Below, piece by piece: positions 10,777 through 22,123 of a DNA stretch of 64,000 nucleotides. Each line of letters begins with the position of its first letter. Within the stretch, counting starts at the first letter, position 1. The position numbers were made by a program, and so were the translations under genes. Under the pieces are notes generated by a model, which was not told where the DNA came from, ran no database searches, and was given only the letters and a program-made list of their open reading frames with translations. The stretch is from Apiotrichum sp. Y4204 (Eukaryota > Basidiomycota > Tremellomycetes > Trichosporonales > Trichosporonaceae), in assembly GCA_025531455.1 (NCBI GenBank), contig JAMYHL010000097.1, positions 1-64,000 of the forward strand. The letters are read 5' to 3'.

Positions 10777-12223
10777 GCTGAGTGTTGTGGATATGTTAAG
10801 GGTCGTTTACAGGTAGTGAATGAATGAATGGATGAATGAATGGATGGATGGATGAATGGATGGTTGGTTGTTGTTTGAATGGGAGAAGCGACTGGAGTAT
10901 GTGTGTTTTTTGGTTATCGTGACAGAAGGGGAGAGGCGGGGGAACGGGATGGATGACTGGGGCTGAGGTGTGAGGTGTGTGGCCGGTGTGAGGTCTGCTG
11001 TGGCGCACACGTACCAAGGAGGAAGAAATGGCAGGCCTGCTGTTAGACAGGTTTTTGGCAGCAGACGATCAGGCAAATACTGCCAGCGATAAAAAGAAGA
11101 GATGGAAGGATAGAAATAAGGAGAACGGATGGGGAGAAGGATGAGGATATGAAGATGCCAACGAGGATGAGAATGCTATGTGTCTGTGAAGGGGGGGGAA
11201 TGAGGGAAACTGAGGGGGGTCAGGAGCGGAGGAAAGGGGAATGGAATAAGCGATTGCAGTGTGCAATAACGTGCAGTCGTGCAGGTGTACGCAGTATGCT
11301 AGTCTTGTGTACTGGTGTGTGTGCATGTGTGCGTGTCGTGTGACGGACGGGACAGCGAGACAGCAAGTGCAGCGGCCCGGGTATATGGTCAGTCTCGCAG
11401 TTTGGTGAGCAGGTAACGGGCGAAGAGGGGTGCAGGTGCCGCTGCAGCTCCGTGATCCGTAAACTCGTAAAGCGTGATGCGTTCTCTTTCTCCTCTCTGT
11501 GTCAGTCAGCTGCATCTGTCTCTCCAAACCCCCACTTCCGTTTCGACGGAAGGTTGAGAAGCATTCTCCTCTGTTTGGATGTCTGGTCATTTTCGTTCTG
11601 CTCTTATTTCACCTGCCACCCCCCTATTGTTTGTCCTTGTCGTTCCCAGGCTGACGCGCGTCGAGCTTACGCGGCTCACGCTGCATGCTGCACGCTGGCA
11701 CGGTCTGTGCGCGTCCAAAGATGGAAAGGGATAGGACCTTGGCAGATGGTGACATTGTGGCCTTGTGAGCCCTGGGCCCGGTGGCCCTCCTCATCTCACA
11801 CGGTGGCGGTGGCTGGCTCGAGGCGTTCACCGCCCAGACCGTACCTCTGTCGCTGCCTTTGTCTGTCATCATCATTATACATGCTGCCTTTCAACGCATG
11901 TCGGTCACCAGCCTCTCTAGCAATACAGATGGGAATCACGGCCTGCCCTCACAAGTGGCGTTGGATGACTGCCATGTCCGGTGCGGGATGGGGTATGATG
12001 CGGAAGATGGAACCCTCCGGTTGGGTAATGAGGTGAGGGGAGCACGGCATTGTGGCAAAGCCTGAGCAGAGTACCTCACTCCAGGCAAAGCACGTCCGTT
12101 CTTTTGAGATGGAAAGGTGTCTGGTCGGGGTGGCATAGGTTGTTCCGTCTAGTGTCGTCACTTGCCCTCCAACCTTTGGCGCATTTTGTTGTCGATCCAC
12201 AATCAACAATGACCAGTTACTCT
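10777..12223. other. 1.4-kb intergenic region
   Basis: Left part: probable promoter and leader of the Lys-rich gene, with an imperfect GAAT/GGAT tetranucleotide tract and G/A-rich stretches. Right part: downstream of the MFS transporter gene. Frames here (for example a plus frame at 11.45-12.04 kb) show no domain and are not called. Confidence 0.5.
10816..10868. repeat. Imperfect (GAAT/GGAT)n tetranucleotide tract
   Basis: Interspersed GAAT, GGAT and GGTT units in tandem lie just upstream of the minus-strand Lys-rich gene, probably in its 5' leader or promoter. Confidence 0.85.
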
Positions 12224-14367
12224 CTAGTGCGTCGAGATTGCAGCTCCCTTCTCAACGCGGTCCGGCGGGAGAGCGAGCGCACATGCCGCCGTGAGGATGT
12301 AGATTATGGTCGTTATGAAGAGCGGGAGGTTGGCGGAGAGCTTGATAAGGAACCCGGCGACGACTGGTGCAATGACGCCAGCGAGACGCGAGAGCGCGGC
12401 GGACGTGCCACAAGCTGTGCCACGGATGGAAGTGCCGAAGGTTTCCGGGGTCATGCCGTCTGGAAGGGTGTCAGAGCAGGGAACAGCAATGGCAGGTGGT
12501 ACTCACACAGGACAGCATACATGGCTGTGCCGGTTAGGGAGATTAGCATGGAACTCGCGGTCACTACCATCTCAGCGCGCGCACTGATAAAGATGAAGAC
12601 GGCGAGACCAGTGGCAAGCGTGCAAAGTGCCAAGCTCCGCTTCCTTCCCAACTTAGTCTGAATCATCCATGCTCCCGCCTGTTGTTAGCGGCGTCCTTGA
12701 CATGCCATCGCACTCACCATTGACCCAGGACATCCAGCAACAGCATACAGGACCATGTCGTAAAGCGCACCTTTGATGGCATTCACTCCATTGCCTTTGC
12801 GCTGTTCGAGTACAGCTGGGAGCCAGACGTTGAACATCGTGTAGGCTGCCGTCAGCATAGGATCACAATGTCCCCGGACTCATCCCTATAAGCCATCAGG
12901 TCCACTCACCAAAAGCCATGGCGCCCCAGATGATCCACATGAGAATGACTGTGCGTCTCCACTTTGGCGAAAAGAGCTTGCACATCTGCCTCCACCAGGC
13001 CCAGAACCATGCGAAACGGCCCTTGCGACGGCTGCTGTGAGAGCTGCGGCGGGGCGAACGACGAGAAGTGGGCGACAGAGGCGACATGGGTGGTGCGTTG
13101 GCGATCAGCGACTGCTCCTCGTCGAGGCCGTGTTCACCGACCGCTTGAGGCCGTACGTCATCGTGGTCAATGTCGATCGAGTTGCTGTTGTACGATGCAA
13201 TGTTGCGGAGAACCACAACTGCCTCATTGGCGCGCCCGTTGGCGATAAGGAATCGCGGGGACTCGTACAGGCGGAAGAGGATGCTGCGGGAGATTGCAAA
13301 AAGGAGGTTCTATGAGAGTCAGCACATGTGTTGCTTGCCTCTGTCACCCACAATGAACCCAAGAGTGAACAGGACATGACGCCAACCGTCATTCTCTCCT
13401 GCAGAAATGTCACAATCGTCAGCCCGCTGGCAACTGCTTCGTGGGAGAAGAGCGAACCCCGTTACGGCCGAAAGGACAGCGCCGAGAGAGAAGAAGACGG
13501 AGAGGAGCGTGAGGAGATACTGCTTCGAGTGGGGTAGATTCTCGAGGAATAGCGTTCCGTCCGTCGGCATCGAACCACTACGTTGGTGTTAGACTCGCGA
13601 CTTTGGAGACCAAAGCTGTCTCTTCACAGACCCCTCTCGGGCATGAGAACTTACCCCACAGCTGTTCCCATAAAGAACAACCACCAACAGAGCCCGCCAA
13701 AGCTTCCCGAGAAGCTCGCTCCGATACCAAACAGCGCCGTCATGAGAAGCGTGGTGTGGAAGGGGAGCGCGCGACCCACGAGATCGGATATGACTCCCCA
13801 CCCCACCGCGCCAATCATCATGCCGCCCATCGTACTTGCGCTTAGCAGGCCGACGACCTCGTCCTTGAGGCCAAAGTGGACCTTGACACGTGGAAGGATG
13901 ACGGCGATACAGCACAGCGCCGAGTTGTCCGACATCCACCCACAGCCGCATAGTGCGAAGAGGCGCCATTGATACGCGCCTGTGAAGTCGAGGGAAGTGC
14001 AAGAGTGAGAACAGAGAGAGAGAGTGAGAGCGATGTGCGATGTGCGATGCCCCAATGTGATGGTGACAATGTTTTGAGCGATGTGTGGTGAGTGTAAACA
14101 AAGCCCGCGCCGAATCCATTTGCAACGCAACAAAGCAGTCGTAGGATGAAGAAACAGTGTCAGCGCCTGAACAAGCAGCAAGCACGTCCCAGCACACTTA
14201 CCCGTCCCGAGCTGCTCGAGTGTCCGCTCGATGCCCTTGCCATGTGCGCGCTGGCCCTCAAAGTCCTCGATCTCGCGGGTGACCGTCTCCATGAGGTCCT
14301 CGTCCGAGCTACGCGACGGCGGCGTGTCGTCCCCATCGGGGGACGTTGGGCGGTCGTGGGGCGACAT
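12224..14367 (-). CDS. MFS transporter, SV2/sugar-porter-like
   Basis: Seven exons (14367-14202, 13979-13655, 13577-13352, 13309-12910, 12845-12718, 12678-12507, 12459-12224) join in frame to 550 residues. It is a major facilitator superfamily membrane transporter. The N-terminus is an acidic cytosolic tail. TM1-2 start at GAYQWRLFALCGCG, and the loop between TM2 and TM3 carries the family signature GWGVISDLVGR. A Ser/Arg-rich central loop (SPTSRRSPRRSS) separates the two halves. The second half has the typical TM7-12 segments, such as IMWIIWGAMAF, GALYDMVLYAVAG and LAGVIAPVVAGFL. The organisation resembles eukaryotic SV2-like organic ion transporters and fungal sugar/phosphate porters; the substrate cannot be read from the sequence. 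The first intron is about 222 nt, far longer than the others in this gene. Confidence 0.9.
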
Positions 14368-15524
14368 GCGAGCTGCGCGTAAGGAGGAGGTGTGCAGCTA
14401 CGGCTGTGTGTAGCGCAGAGTGGAGGAGTGGAGGAACGTGGTCGTTTCAGTGTAAGACCCTGGGATGATGTGTTGGATGGTGGATGCGATGGTGCCGATG
14501 CACTGTCCGATGGTGGTGCCCGAGATTAGGCGACGTGGCTAGAATGGGGATGCCGGATGAATGAATGTGGAGTGATGAGTATGAGACAGGAATGGAGAGA
14601 GATAGATTAATGGTGGTGGTGGTGATGACAGAAAAAAGGGGCACACTGACGGGGTGCGCGATGCACTGCTGCATGCGACACGCAGCACGCGTACGTCGCA
14701 GCGTCGCAACGTCGCGCAGCCAGCGCAGAAATGCTGTCGTCGTCGTCGTCGTTTTACACCGCGGGAGGGGGGGGGGTACACGCTGCTTTTGCTTTTCGTT
14801 GTTTGATCGCATTACCCCGCGCACCGCTGCCCCGCGTGTTTCCACATTTCCTACTCCGCTACTCCACCCAATTCTACAAAGACGCCGAGGAGACCGAACC
14901 TGGATAGCCCATCTCCCATCGACACACCGACGCACTGCAATGCAATGTAATCACAACATCTTGGATATCTTGGGAGACAGCGGCAGTGACAACCCACCCA
15001 TATGAGCCCCTCTTATCGCAAGGGCTGCACGTCAGCGGCGGCGATAGAGCTGCAGGATAGCCCAGGATGACCACAGGAATCTTCGGCGTTTCAGGCAACA
15101 GGACGCAAAACGCTCTATACACCAGTCTGCGACATTGGTCATCTCGAGTCTCGCAGCGCAGTCTCGCAGACTCGTGATGGAGCGCGGCACGGTTCCTCTC
15201 TGCGCAACCCAATCCACTGTTCGGTCCCTATGCACCGTACATGTCGGACAAGAAGAGGAACAGAGTTCTCAACCCGTTCATCAGAGGTGGTAAATTCGCG
15301 GCACTGAGTGCCTCTTATCCTCGTGTCTACATCGCCACGGTAGATAAGCTCGAGACGGCAACAGAGGCTGTGCGCTTTACCGCTGCGGGTTCCAATCTAT
15401 CAATGCATAATAATCGCGTATAGTATTGATATCTATTCGCCGCATGGAAAAAGCGAGCATGATCACAAGTCCGGGTTTCAGCTCGGTCTGAACCCAATCC
15501 TGATATGGACTACAACACTGAATC
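14368..15524. other. 1.2-kb intergenic region
   Basis: This should hold the promoter and leader of the MFS gene on the left and the 3' region of the ABC transporter gene on the right. A GAC/GTC trinucleotide stretch occurs near 14.74 kb. No gene is supported. Confidence 0.5.
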
Positions 15525-18500
15525 TTATCGACGTTCCTTGACAAATACCTGAAGAACAACAAAGCTTGCGACGGTGAAGAAGACAAACATGACGCAGAGC
15601 AGCAGCGTGTCCGGGAACCAGAATGCCTGAGCATGGAAACCAAACGAGGACAGGACTGAGATTTGTTAGCCAAAGCCACCACCCAATACTCACTAGTAGC
15701 GCTGGGCACCTGGATATCCAAACCAAACTTGTGCTCGATAAGCTGCAGGTAGCGCAACTCGTTGACCAGCAGCGCCTCGTAGGCCGCGTGGAAGAACGAC
15801 AGGGTGAGCATCCACTTGAGGCCGTTGGGGACGCGGTCGTAGTTCATGAGAAGACCGGCGAAGAGCAAGCTATCGGCGTCAATATCATGATTAGCAACGT
15901 TTCCTCACTTGTAAAGCATGACCAGCGATCCGAGGAGATTAGCGACGCCAGCATCCGTGACGGCGACGGAAAGGAAAAGCACAATACTCGCAGCTGAGAG
16001 GTTGAACAGCACGAGGATCATGATAAACTTGACGAAGCACGACACTTCTGGGTTAAGGCCCGCGAGGCCGTACACGATCGACCCAAGGATAAACGGCGGG
16101 ATGACACGGAGGGGAATGATGTCGAAGAGGACCTTGGAGATGAAGTAGGCCGCGGGGGTGTAGTAGTCGTTGGCACTACAGTCAGTATACTTGCAACTAC
16201 CATACACTCACCGTTCGCGCATGAAGAGCATACGCTCACTTGCGAAGATGCTGAGCGACGAGAGCGTCGAGAAACCAAACAGCGAGAGAATGAAGAGGAA
16301 CAAACCAAGACGGTTCTGGAATCCGGGAATGTCGTTGGTCAAGCCGTAGAAGAAGAAGCCGCAGAGGAAGGCAACTCCTATGGCCACAAGGTAATGTGTG
16401 GCCATGAGGAGAGGATTGCGGTACAGATTCTTGAACGCCCGGCCTGAAAGGATCCTGAGTTGAGTCCAGAACGTCGCCTTATCGTAACCCCGCATGAGAC
16501 CGATTTCCTCTCCAACATCACGTTCGACATTCGGCGCGCCGTCCGCCGACTCGCCGGCTTCAATGCGTGTAATCTCAGCTTCCACTATCTTGGCGTCGTC
16601 ACTCGCCCGAGCGGCCAGAACAAGTGCGGCAAGAGTCTCTGGGATCGTGCGCGTGTCCCGCATGGATGTAGGAGTACCGGTGCCAGAAGACGAGAAGGCA
16701 CCCAAAAGTCGTGCTGCCTTGTTCTGGATGCTGAAAGGGGGTCGCTCGAGCTCTTCCTGCAGCTCGACGATTGGGGCCGCTGGAGCGGGGGCGCTCGCGG
16801 CCGACGTTGACGACGACGCGGTTCCAAATCCAGCCTCCGGGTCAGCAGTCCGCTCGTTGCCGCCCGAACGCGCGGGAGTCTGAACCCCGCTCGCGCCACT
16901 CGACTTGCGGTGATCACCAGCGGCCTCGACCGTGAGATCTATGACATAGTCGGCAATGTTGTATCCCGCAGGGCACGGGTAACCGGCTGCCTCGAAGTGT
17001 GCTTGCGCCTTGCTGGTCTCGCCAGAGTAGACGAGCTGACCCTTGGCGAGGACAAGAAGGCGATCGAAGAGCGAAACGATGTTAGACTGAGGCTGGTGAA
17101 TGGTGAAAATCACTGTGCGGTTGTACTGGCGAGCCAGCGTCTTAAGCGAGTCAATCACGTTGTAGGCATTGTAGGAGTCCAGACCCGACGTGGGCTCATC
17201 CAGGAAGAGAACCGAGGGACCAGTGACAAGCTCGCAAGCAATCGAGACACGGCGCTTCTCGCCACCGGAAATGCTGCGCTTGCCACTCTCGCCGATGCGG
17301 GAGTCCTTGATGCCCAAGATGCCGAGCTCGTTCATTGTCTCGAGAGTGCGGTACACCTTGGCGTCGTAGCTCATTTCTCGAGGAAGACGGAGAAGGGCAG
17401 AGAACAGAACGGTCTCGTAGACGGTGAGGGTCGAGAGAAGGGTGTCCTCCTGGTCGACGTAGCCAATGATGCGGCGGAATGTAGTCTTGTCGAGCTCGCG
17501 ACTGTTGACATACATCGAACCGGTGACCTTCCCGGTTTTTCCCTTGCGAGCAAGAATGTCAAGTAGTGTTGACTTGCCTGCACCGGATGCTCCCATAATG
17601 GCCAACAATTCGCCAGGACGGACAGTGCCGGATACGTGCGAGAGTATGTCCTTGCCAGAGGGGAGAGTGTAAGAAATGTTAGAGAAGTGAAGCGTTGCTG
17701 GCACATGATCCGACATGAGCTTGGCAGCCTCGTCCTCTGGGAGCCTGATGCCAGAGAAGCTGTCAGAGGTCCCGTTGGAGCGCCCATAGTACCAGAGCAC
17801 TGACGTTAGTCTTGGGGTCGAAGCCAAAAGAGTACACTCACAAAGGCACATGACGAGAACGATAGCGATAGCCAGGGCGGCACTCAAGGCGATCCAAGTT
17901 GAGTTGTCGGGCTTTGCAGGAGGGTTGTAACCCGGCACCTGGCTGTAGTGGAGGCACTCTCCCGACTCGCAGTCAAGCGTAATGGACGCATCGCCAAAGA
18001 TGTCGTTGATAAGCTGGTTCATGGCAGGCTCTTCGAACGAACATCCCTTTCCAGTGGCACAGTTGAAGCTACCGGGACCTTTGACCTCCTCATTGAGAAA
18101 GTCGTCAATGTCTTGGGAATCAGCACTGGTCAGATAGGTTATTACTCACTGACACTCCCGTCCTCGCCACAGAGGAAGCGCCCAGGAATACAGGCGCACT
18201 GGATCTTCTCGCAATGGTAGCTTGTCCGGTTGGCATCGATATCCTGAGTGGCGGACCACGAGCACTCATCCAGACGGCAGTAGAACGATTCAATGCGGTC
18301 GACCCAGAACTGGAAACCACAGGAGCCCAGTTCATCACCAGCTGCCAATGCGTCGTCGTACAGCCCGAGGCTCGACACGCCCGCCAAGTCCGTCGCGTTG
18401 CTTCTGGGTCCGCCCGCGGTGCAACTGAATGTGACTTGTGGAGGCTTGTTGTTGGGAATCGTGTCTCGGATCTTGCGGTTCGTGACATCGCACATCTGGA

Positions 18501-19284
18501 AGTTCTGCTGGATAGCGAGGCCATCCTTGTAGCAGACCATGTCGTTCTTGTCCTTGTCGTCGTCATCATCATCATCGTCGCCCCGTTCAGCCATGCCGTC
18601 GATAGGGTAGCGAAGCTTGAAGCCCTTGCACGCTTTATCGTTCTTGCACACTACCGTCAGTATGTTCATGCTTCAGGGAATGCGCATGTTCGTGCCGCAT
18701 GTGACACTGACGCGTCGCGGATGCCTCCGATACTCACCATTACAATTGATGCCACCCCAGCCGTCCTTGCACTTGCAGAGCTCGCCGTCCGGGCGCGGGA
18801 AACGCTGGTCGCCATCGGAGAGGGCACCACACACTATGGCGGTTAGTAACTTCCCCCTCGGTCCCATGTTGCTCAACTCACAAGGAGTTAGACAGTCCTG
18901 TCCGCCAAATCCGGGGGGACACCGACACTGTCCATCGTACTTGTTGCACTCTCCATATTGCGCGCAGGTATGCGCCGGGAGAAGACAGTTAAAGCAAGGA
19001 GGGCAGTCGTCTCTAGGCTTGTCGGGGCGGCGGGGTGGAATCTGGGCATTAGTCCTGTCTGTTACCGCTTCTCTCGTCCGGTTCGCGATCGGTCATGGAG
19101 ACCGATCGTGCCCTCTACCACCTACAGTACTGGCGTTGCCCCAGAGCATCTGAGACGGTGAAGAGAATCCGGCGCCGCGCAAATCAAGCAGCTCGGTGGT
19201 GGCGGTATGACGGTCAGCGACCGCGCCCGAACCCCAGCCCAGCGCGGCTGTCGCCGAAAGGAGGGCGGCAAGAGGATACCGCAT
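15525..19284 (-). CDS. ADP1: ABCG-family (White/Adp1-like) ABC transporter with EGF-like ectodomain
   Basis: Nine exons (19284-19126, 19041-18882, 18833-18738, 18650-18150, 18111-17842, 17799-16212, 16175-15909, 15869-15694, 15655-15525) join in frame to 1,115 residues. A signal peptide ([16 protein letters not shown]) precedes a Cys-rich region with EGF-like repeats ([31 protein letters not shown]) and further Cys pairs. A TM segment ([18 protein letters not shown]) leads to the nucleotide-binding domain: Walker A GASGAGKS (465-472), signature ISGGEKRR, Walker [13 protein letters not shown], and a switch His in TIHQPQ. A Ser/Ala/Pro linker precedes the C-terminal membrane domain of about six TM segments. 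This order (ectodomain, NBD, TMD) and length match yeast Adp1 and its fungal orthologues, whose substrate is unknown. A run of eight Asp lies at residues 163-170. The gene symbol rests on architecture. Confidence 0.92.
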
Positions 19285-21478
19285 CGTCCCTGTAACACGA
19301 CGAGTGCGTTAAGGGTTGGTTGAGTAAGTGATGTTCTGCGGTGTTTTGCACGGAAGAGTGGTGTATATTATGGGGGTAGTGAGGGATGGATGTGGATGGA
19401 GAGGTAACTGTGGATGACTTGCTGGTGAGCACCACCCGTTTGGTGGCGAGCACAAGGACAACACACTGACCGGTTGCATATGCAGCACGCGCGCATACGC
19501 CACCCAGTCAGGACAGTCAGTGCCGAAGGGGGGGGGTACGCGGGGCACCTCCGAAATGGCAATATGACGTAGAGGGGTGCTTGTCGCTGACGTAATAAAC
19601 ACTAACGTGGTAAATCACGTGATGTTTGGCGTGCATGGTTCCCTGGATATCGGGATATTGCCACAACATCCGATTGCGGTGCGGATCGTTTTGTGGCGAG
19701 TGGCACAAATAGACGAAAGAGCCTGCAGCTCCTCAGTCCGTTGAACAAAGCTCATTTGCCGTGTTAATCAGTCTCCCCCGGCAACGGTGATAGGGGGGAG
19801 AGGATGAGGCGTATGGCAGTGTCGAAAGGCTGTAGGGTTTGTCCTGGCTGTGCGACTCAGGGCTTGTCACAAACAGCTGTGTGGTATCGGTTTCGGATCG
19901 AAACCCCATGCTGTGCTGGAACGCACGGAGTGGCACACCGATGCAGGCGTCGAGATTCGGCTCACAAAGGACTGGCTCCGATATTCGAACCCTTCTGTTG
20001 AGAAATTCCCGTAAGGTCTGACCCATTGTGCGTTTCGGAGGAAGACTGGATAACTGGTGTGGTGTGGGGGCGCAACGTGAACGTGTGGCGACAGTTGTCC
20101 CTTCGCCAGACAACCGCATTGAACAACAGCGCTCCTTGTTGACCGACCTCTCTGCCTCCATTGGATTTTTACGTGAGATTCGGGTATGATACCGCCTGGA
20201 CAAACGCAAGTCGCTAACCCGATGCTTTCGAGTGGAAAATCAGCATCCAAGTGTGGGAGGACGAACACCAACATCAATCAACATTGACCCACTGGGCACC
20301 CTACATCCACTCCCTTCGAGATCCGCTGAAATATCACTGAGGCGGAGACTCTCTCTCCTGGGATTCCTGGGATCTCACTGTCCCTGCATGCACACGCGTG
20401 TTATTTCATCGTTGATCTCACATGTTTTGGGACGATTATCATGATTTTTATTTGACTTTTGATCATTTAATTAGTGTCGTTGCTTCCTCGGATCACCACT
20501 GCCTTCTGGTACTGTGTAAATCACGCTCTGCGTCGGAAGCCCTTGGGCAGGGGTCCCGATAGACTGACAGCTGTGCTTCGGACTGTGGGATCAGAAGAAG
20601 ATCCCACTGACCTTCCTCACAAGGCTGTCCACTCCGCGAACGTGATGTCACATCCGCTCCGGAATGCGCGATAGAGTGTGACAGGACGTAACATTCTGAT
20701 CTCTGAGCCTCGGACCTGGACTCCGTATGTGAACTAATAAAGCAGAACGCGGCGAGGCAGTGCATTCCCGAGGAATTATGTGCGCATATGTGAGCAGCGC
20801 CGAGATACGGATCCGTGGAACCACCGCCTCCTTCATATCGCGAGTTCTGGAACGACTAGCGCGGCTGACGTATTGGGATCGAGACCAATCCCGACCGATT
20901 GATCTAAATCAAAGCTAATGATAACACCGGACCAAAGGGCCAGACTCGCAACTTGCAAAATGGTCACAAGTGCATCGCCACGCGTGGACTGCTGATAAGA
21001 ATGGCCACGTCGGCCACGCGTGAAGAGCTTACGTCTGCGCTGCGCTGTGCCCAGACAGACGATGATTAACTGCAGCATGCGGTGCGTTCTTGATCGACAG
21101 GGTCTTCACCTCAGAGGACCTCACCCTCGAACTCATGAGCCCACGATTAGGCCTTATCTCGCAGCGTTCCGAGTAGTCTCGAAGGATGACTGTCATCATA
21201 ATGAATGACATTCCTCAGTCCATCTCACCGGGATACGACTGCATCGAATACATCGCTCACTCGGCGCACCGCCTTGTCCAATTCCGGTCCTTCGGAGGCA
21301 ACAACTGTGCCTAACCGACCGCAAGGCCGCAAGAGATGGCGTGGGAGAGAGTTGGCCCCGAAGTGCCTCGGGCCTTGCGATACCTCGTTGCCGCTTTGCT
21401 AACGCAAACCCTTGGATCTGAGCTGCGGTGTCCGAAGTCGCCATGAGTGTGACGGATTGCGGGCTGTTGGGATCGCGC

Positions 21479-21984
21479 GATCGCGAACGAGCGTCATCGT
21501 CCGCAGCGTCATTGTCTGTCGCCAGGGAGTAAAGGCACACGGCACGGTGGTACAGCGGGGCCTCGAGACAAGGAGGTGGGTCGTGACGCATGGATATCTC
21601 GATCTTCCCACCCGCAGCAAGTACAGTACACCGTCCCGCCCATTCCCAGTCTCATCGCGACACGATATATCGTACAGTACTGCGCAATGTATACAGTTAT
21701 AGTATGGCACCATACTGAAACACGGGCTCTACGTCACGCCCTCCCCGCAGTCCGAGGTCCTTCTCCGAAGGGGAACGGACCCCCGGCGTTATGAAGCGCA
21801 GCTGGCATGACACGCACCCCAACAATGATGACATCTGTATGTGGCACTAGACGTCATGGGGACAATGAGACGGAGTCTCTCCACGTCCGGAGTTAGTGAC
21901 CATACATCGGCACCAAAAGCGGGGCGGCATGTACGAGCGAGGACAACTTCTTTCTCGCGATCGCGGATGCGCTCGTTCGCGATC
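21479..21984. repeat. Separated inverted repeat, 15-16 bp arms
   Basis: The arm at 21479-21493 (GATCGCGAACGAGCG) recurs as its exact reverse complement at 21970-21984. The arms also sit in CG-rich, partly self-complementary sequence (GATCGCG). About 476 bp separate them. The tRNA-Asn gene lies just to the right. Confidence 0.6.
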
Positions 21985-22039
21985 GTTCGATTAGAATGAA
22001 AAAATGCAGGAGTGAGTGCCATAGAATAAAAATCGATAC

Positions 22040-22123
22040 GACCCCGGAGAGGTTTGAACTCTCGATCTCCCGATAAGACTGAAATTAACAGTCGGACGCC
22101 TTAACCAGCTTGGCCACGGAGTC
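22040..22123 (-). tRNA. tRNA-Asn(GTT) with an 11-nt intron
   Basis: The acceptor stem GACTCCG pairs with CGGGGTC (one G-T pair). The D arm is closed by GCC/GGC, the anticodon stem is TCCGA/TCGGG, and the T arm is GAGAG-TTCAAAC-CTCTC. The anticodon loop is CTGTTA...A with anticodon GTT. Eleven extra bases follow position 37, the canonical site of eukaryotic nuclear tRNA introns. Mature length is 73 nt. A run of five T on the transcribed strand (plus-strand A run near 22030) about 6 nt past the 3' end is a Pol III terminator. Confidence 0.93.

Noticed and set aside
19895..19905. Initiator-type B-box sequence GGATCGAAACC
   Set aside because: The flanking bases do not form a T-arm stem or any tRNA fold.
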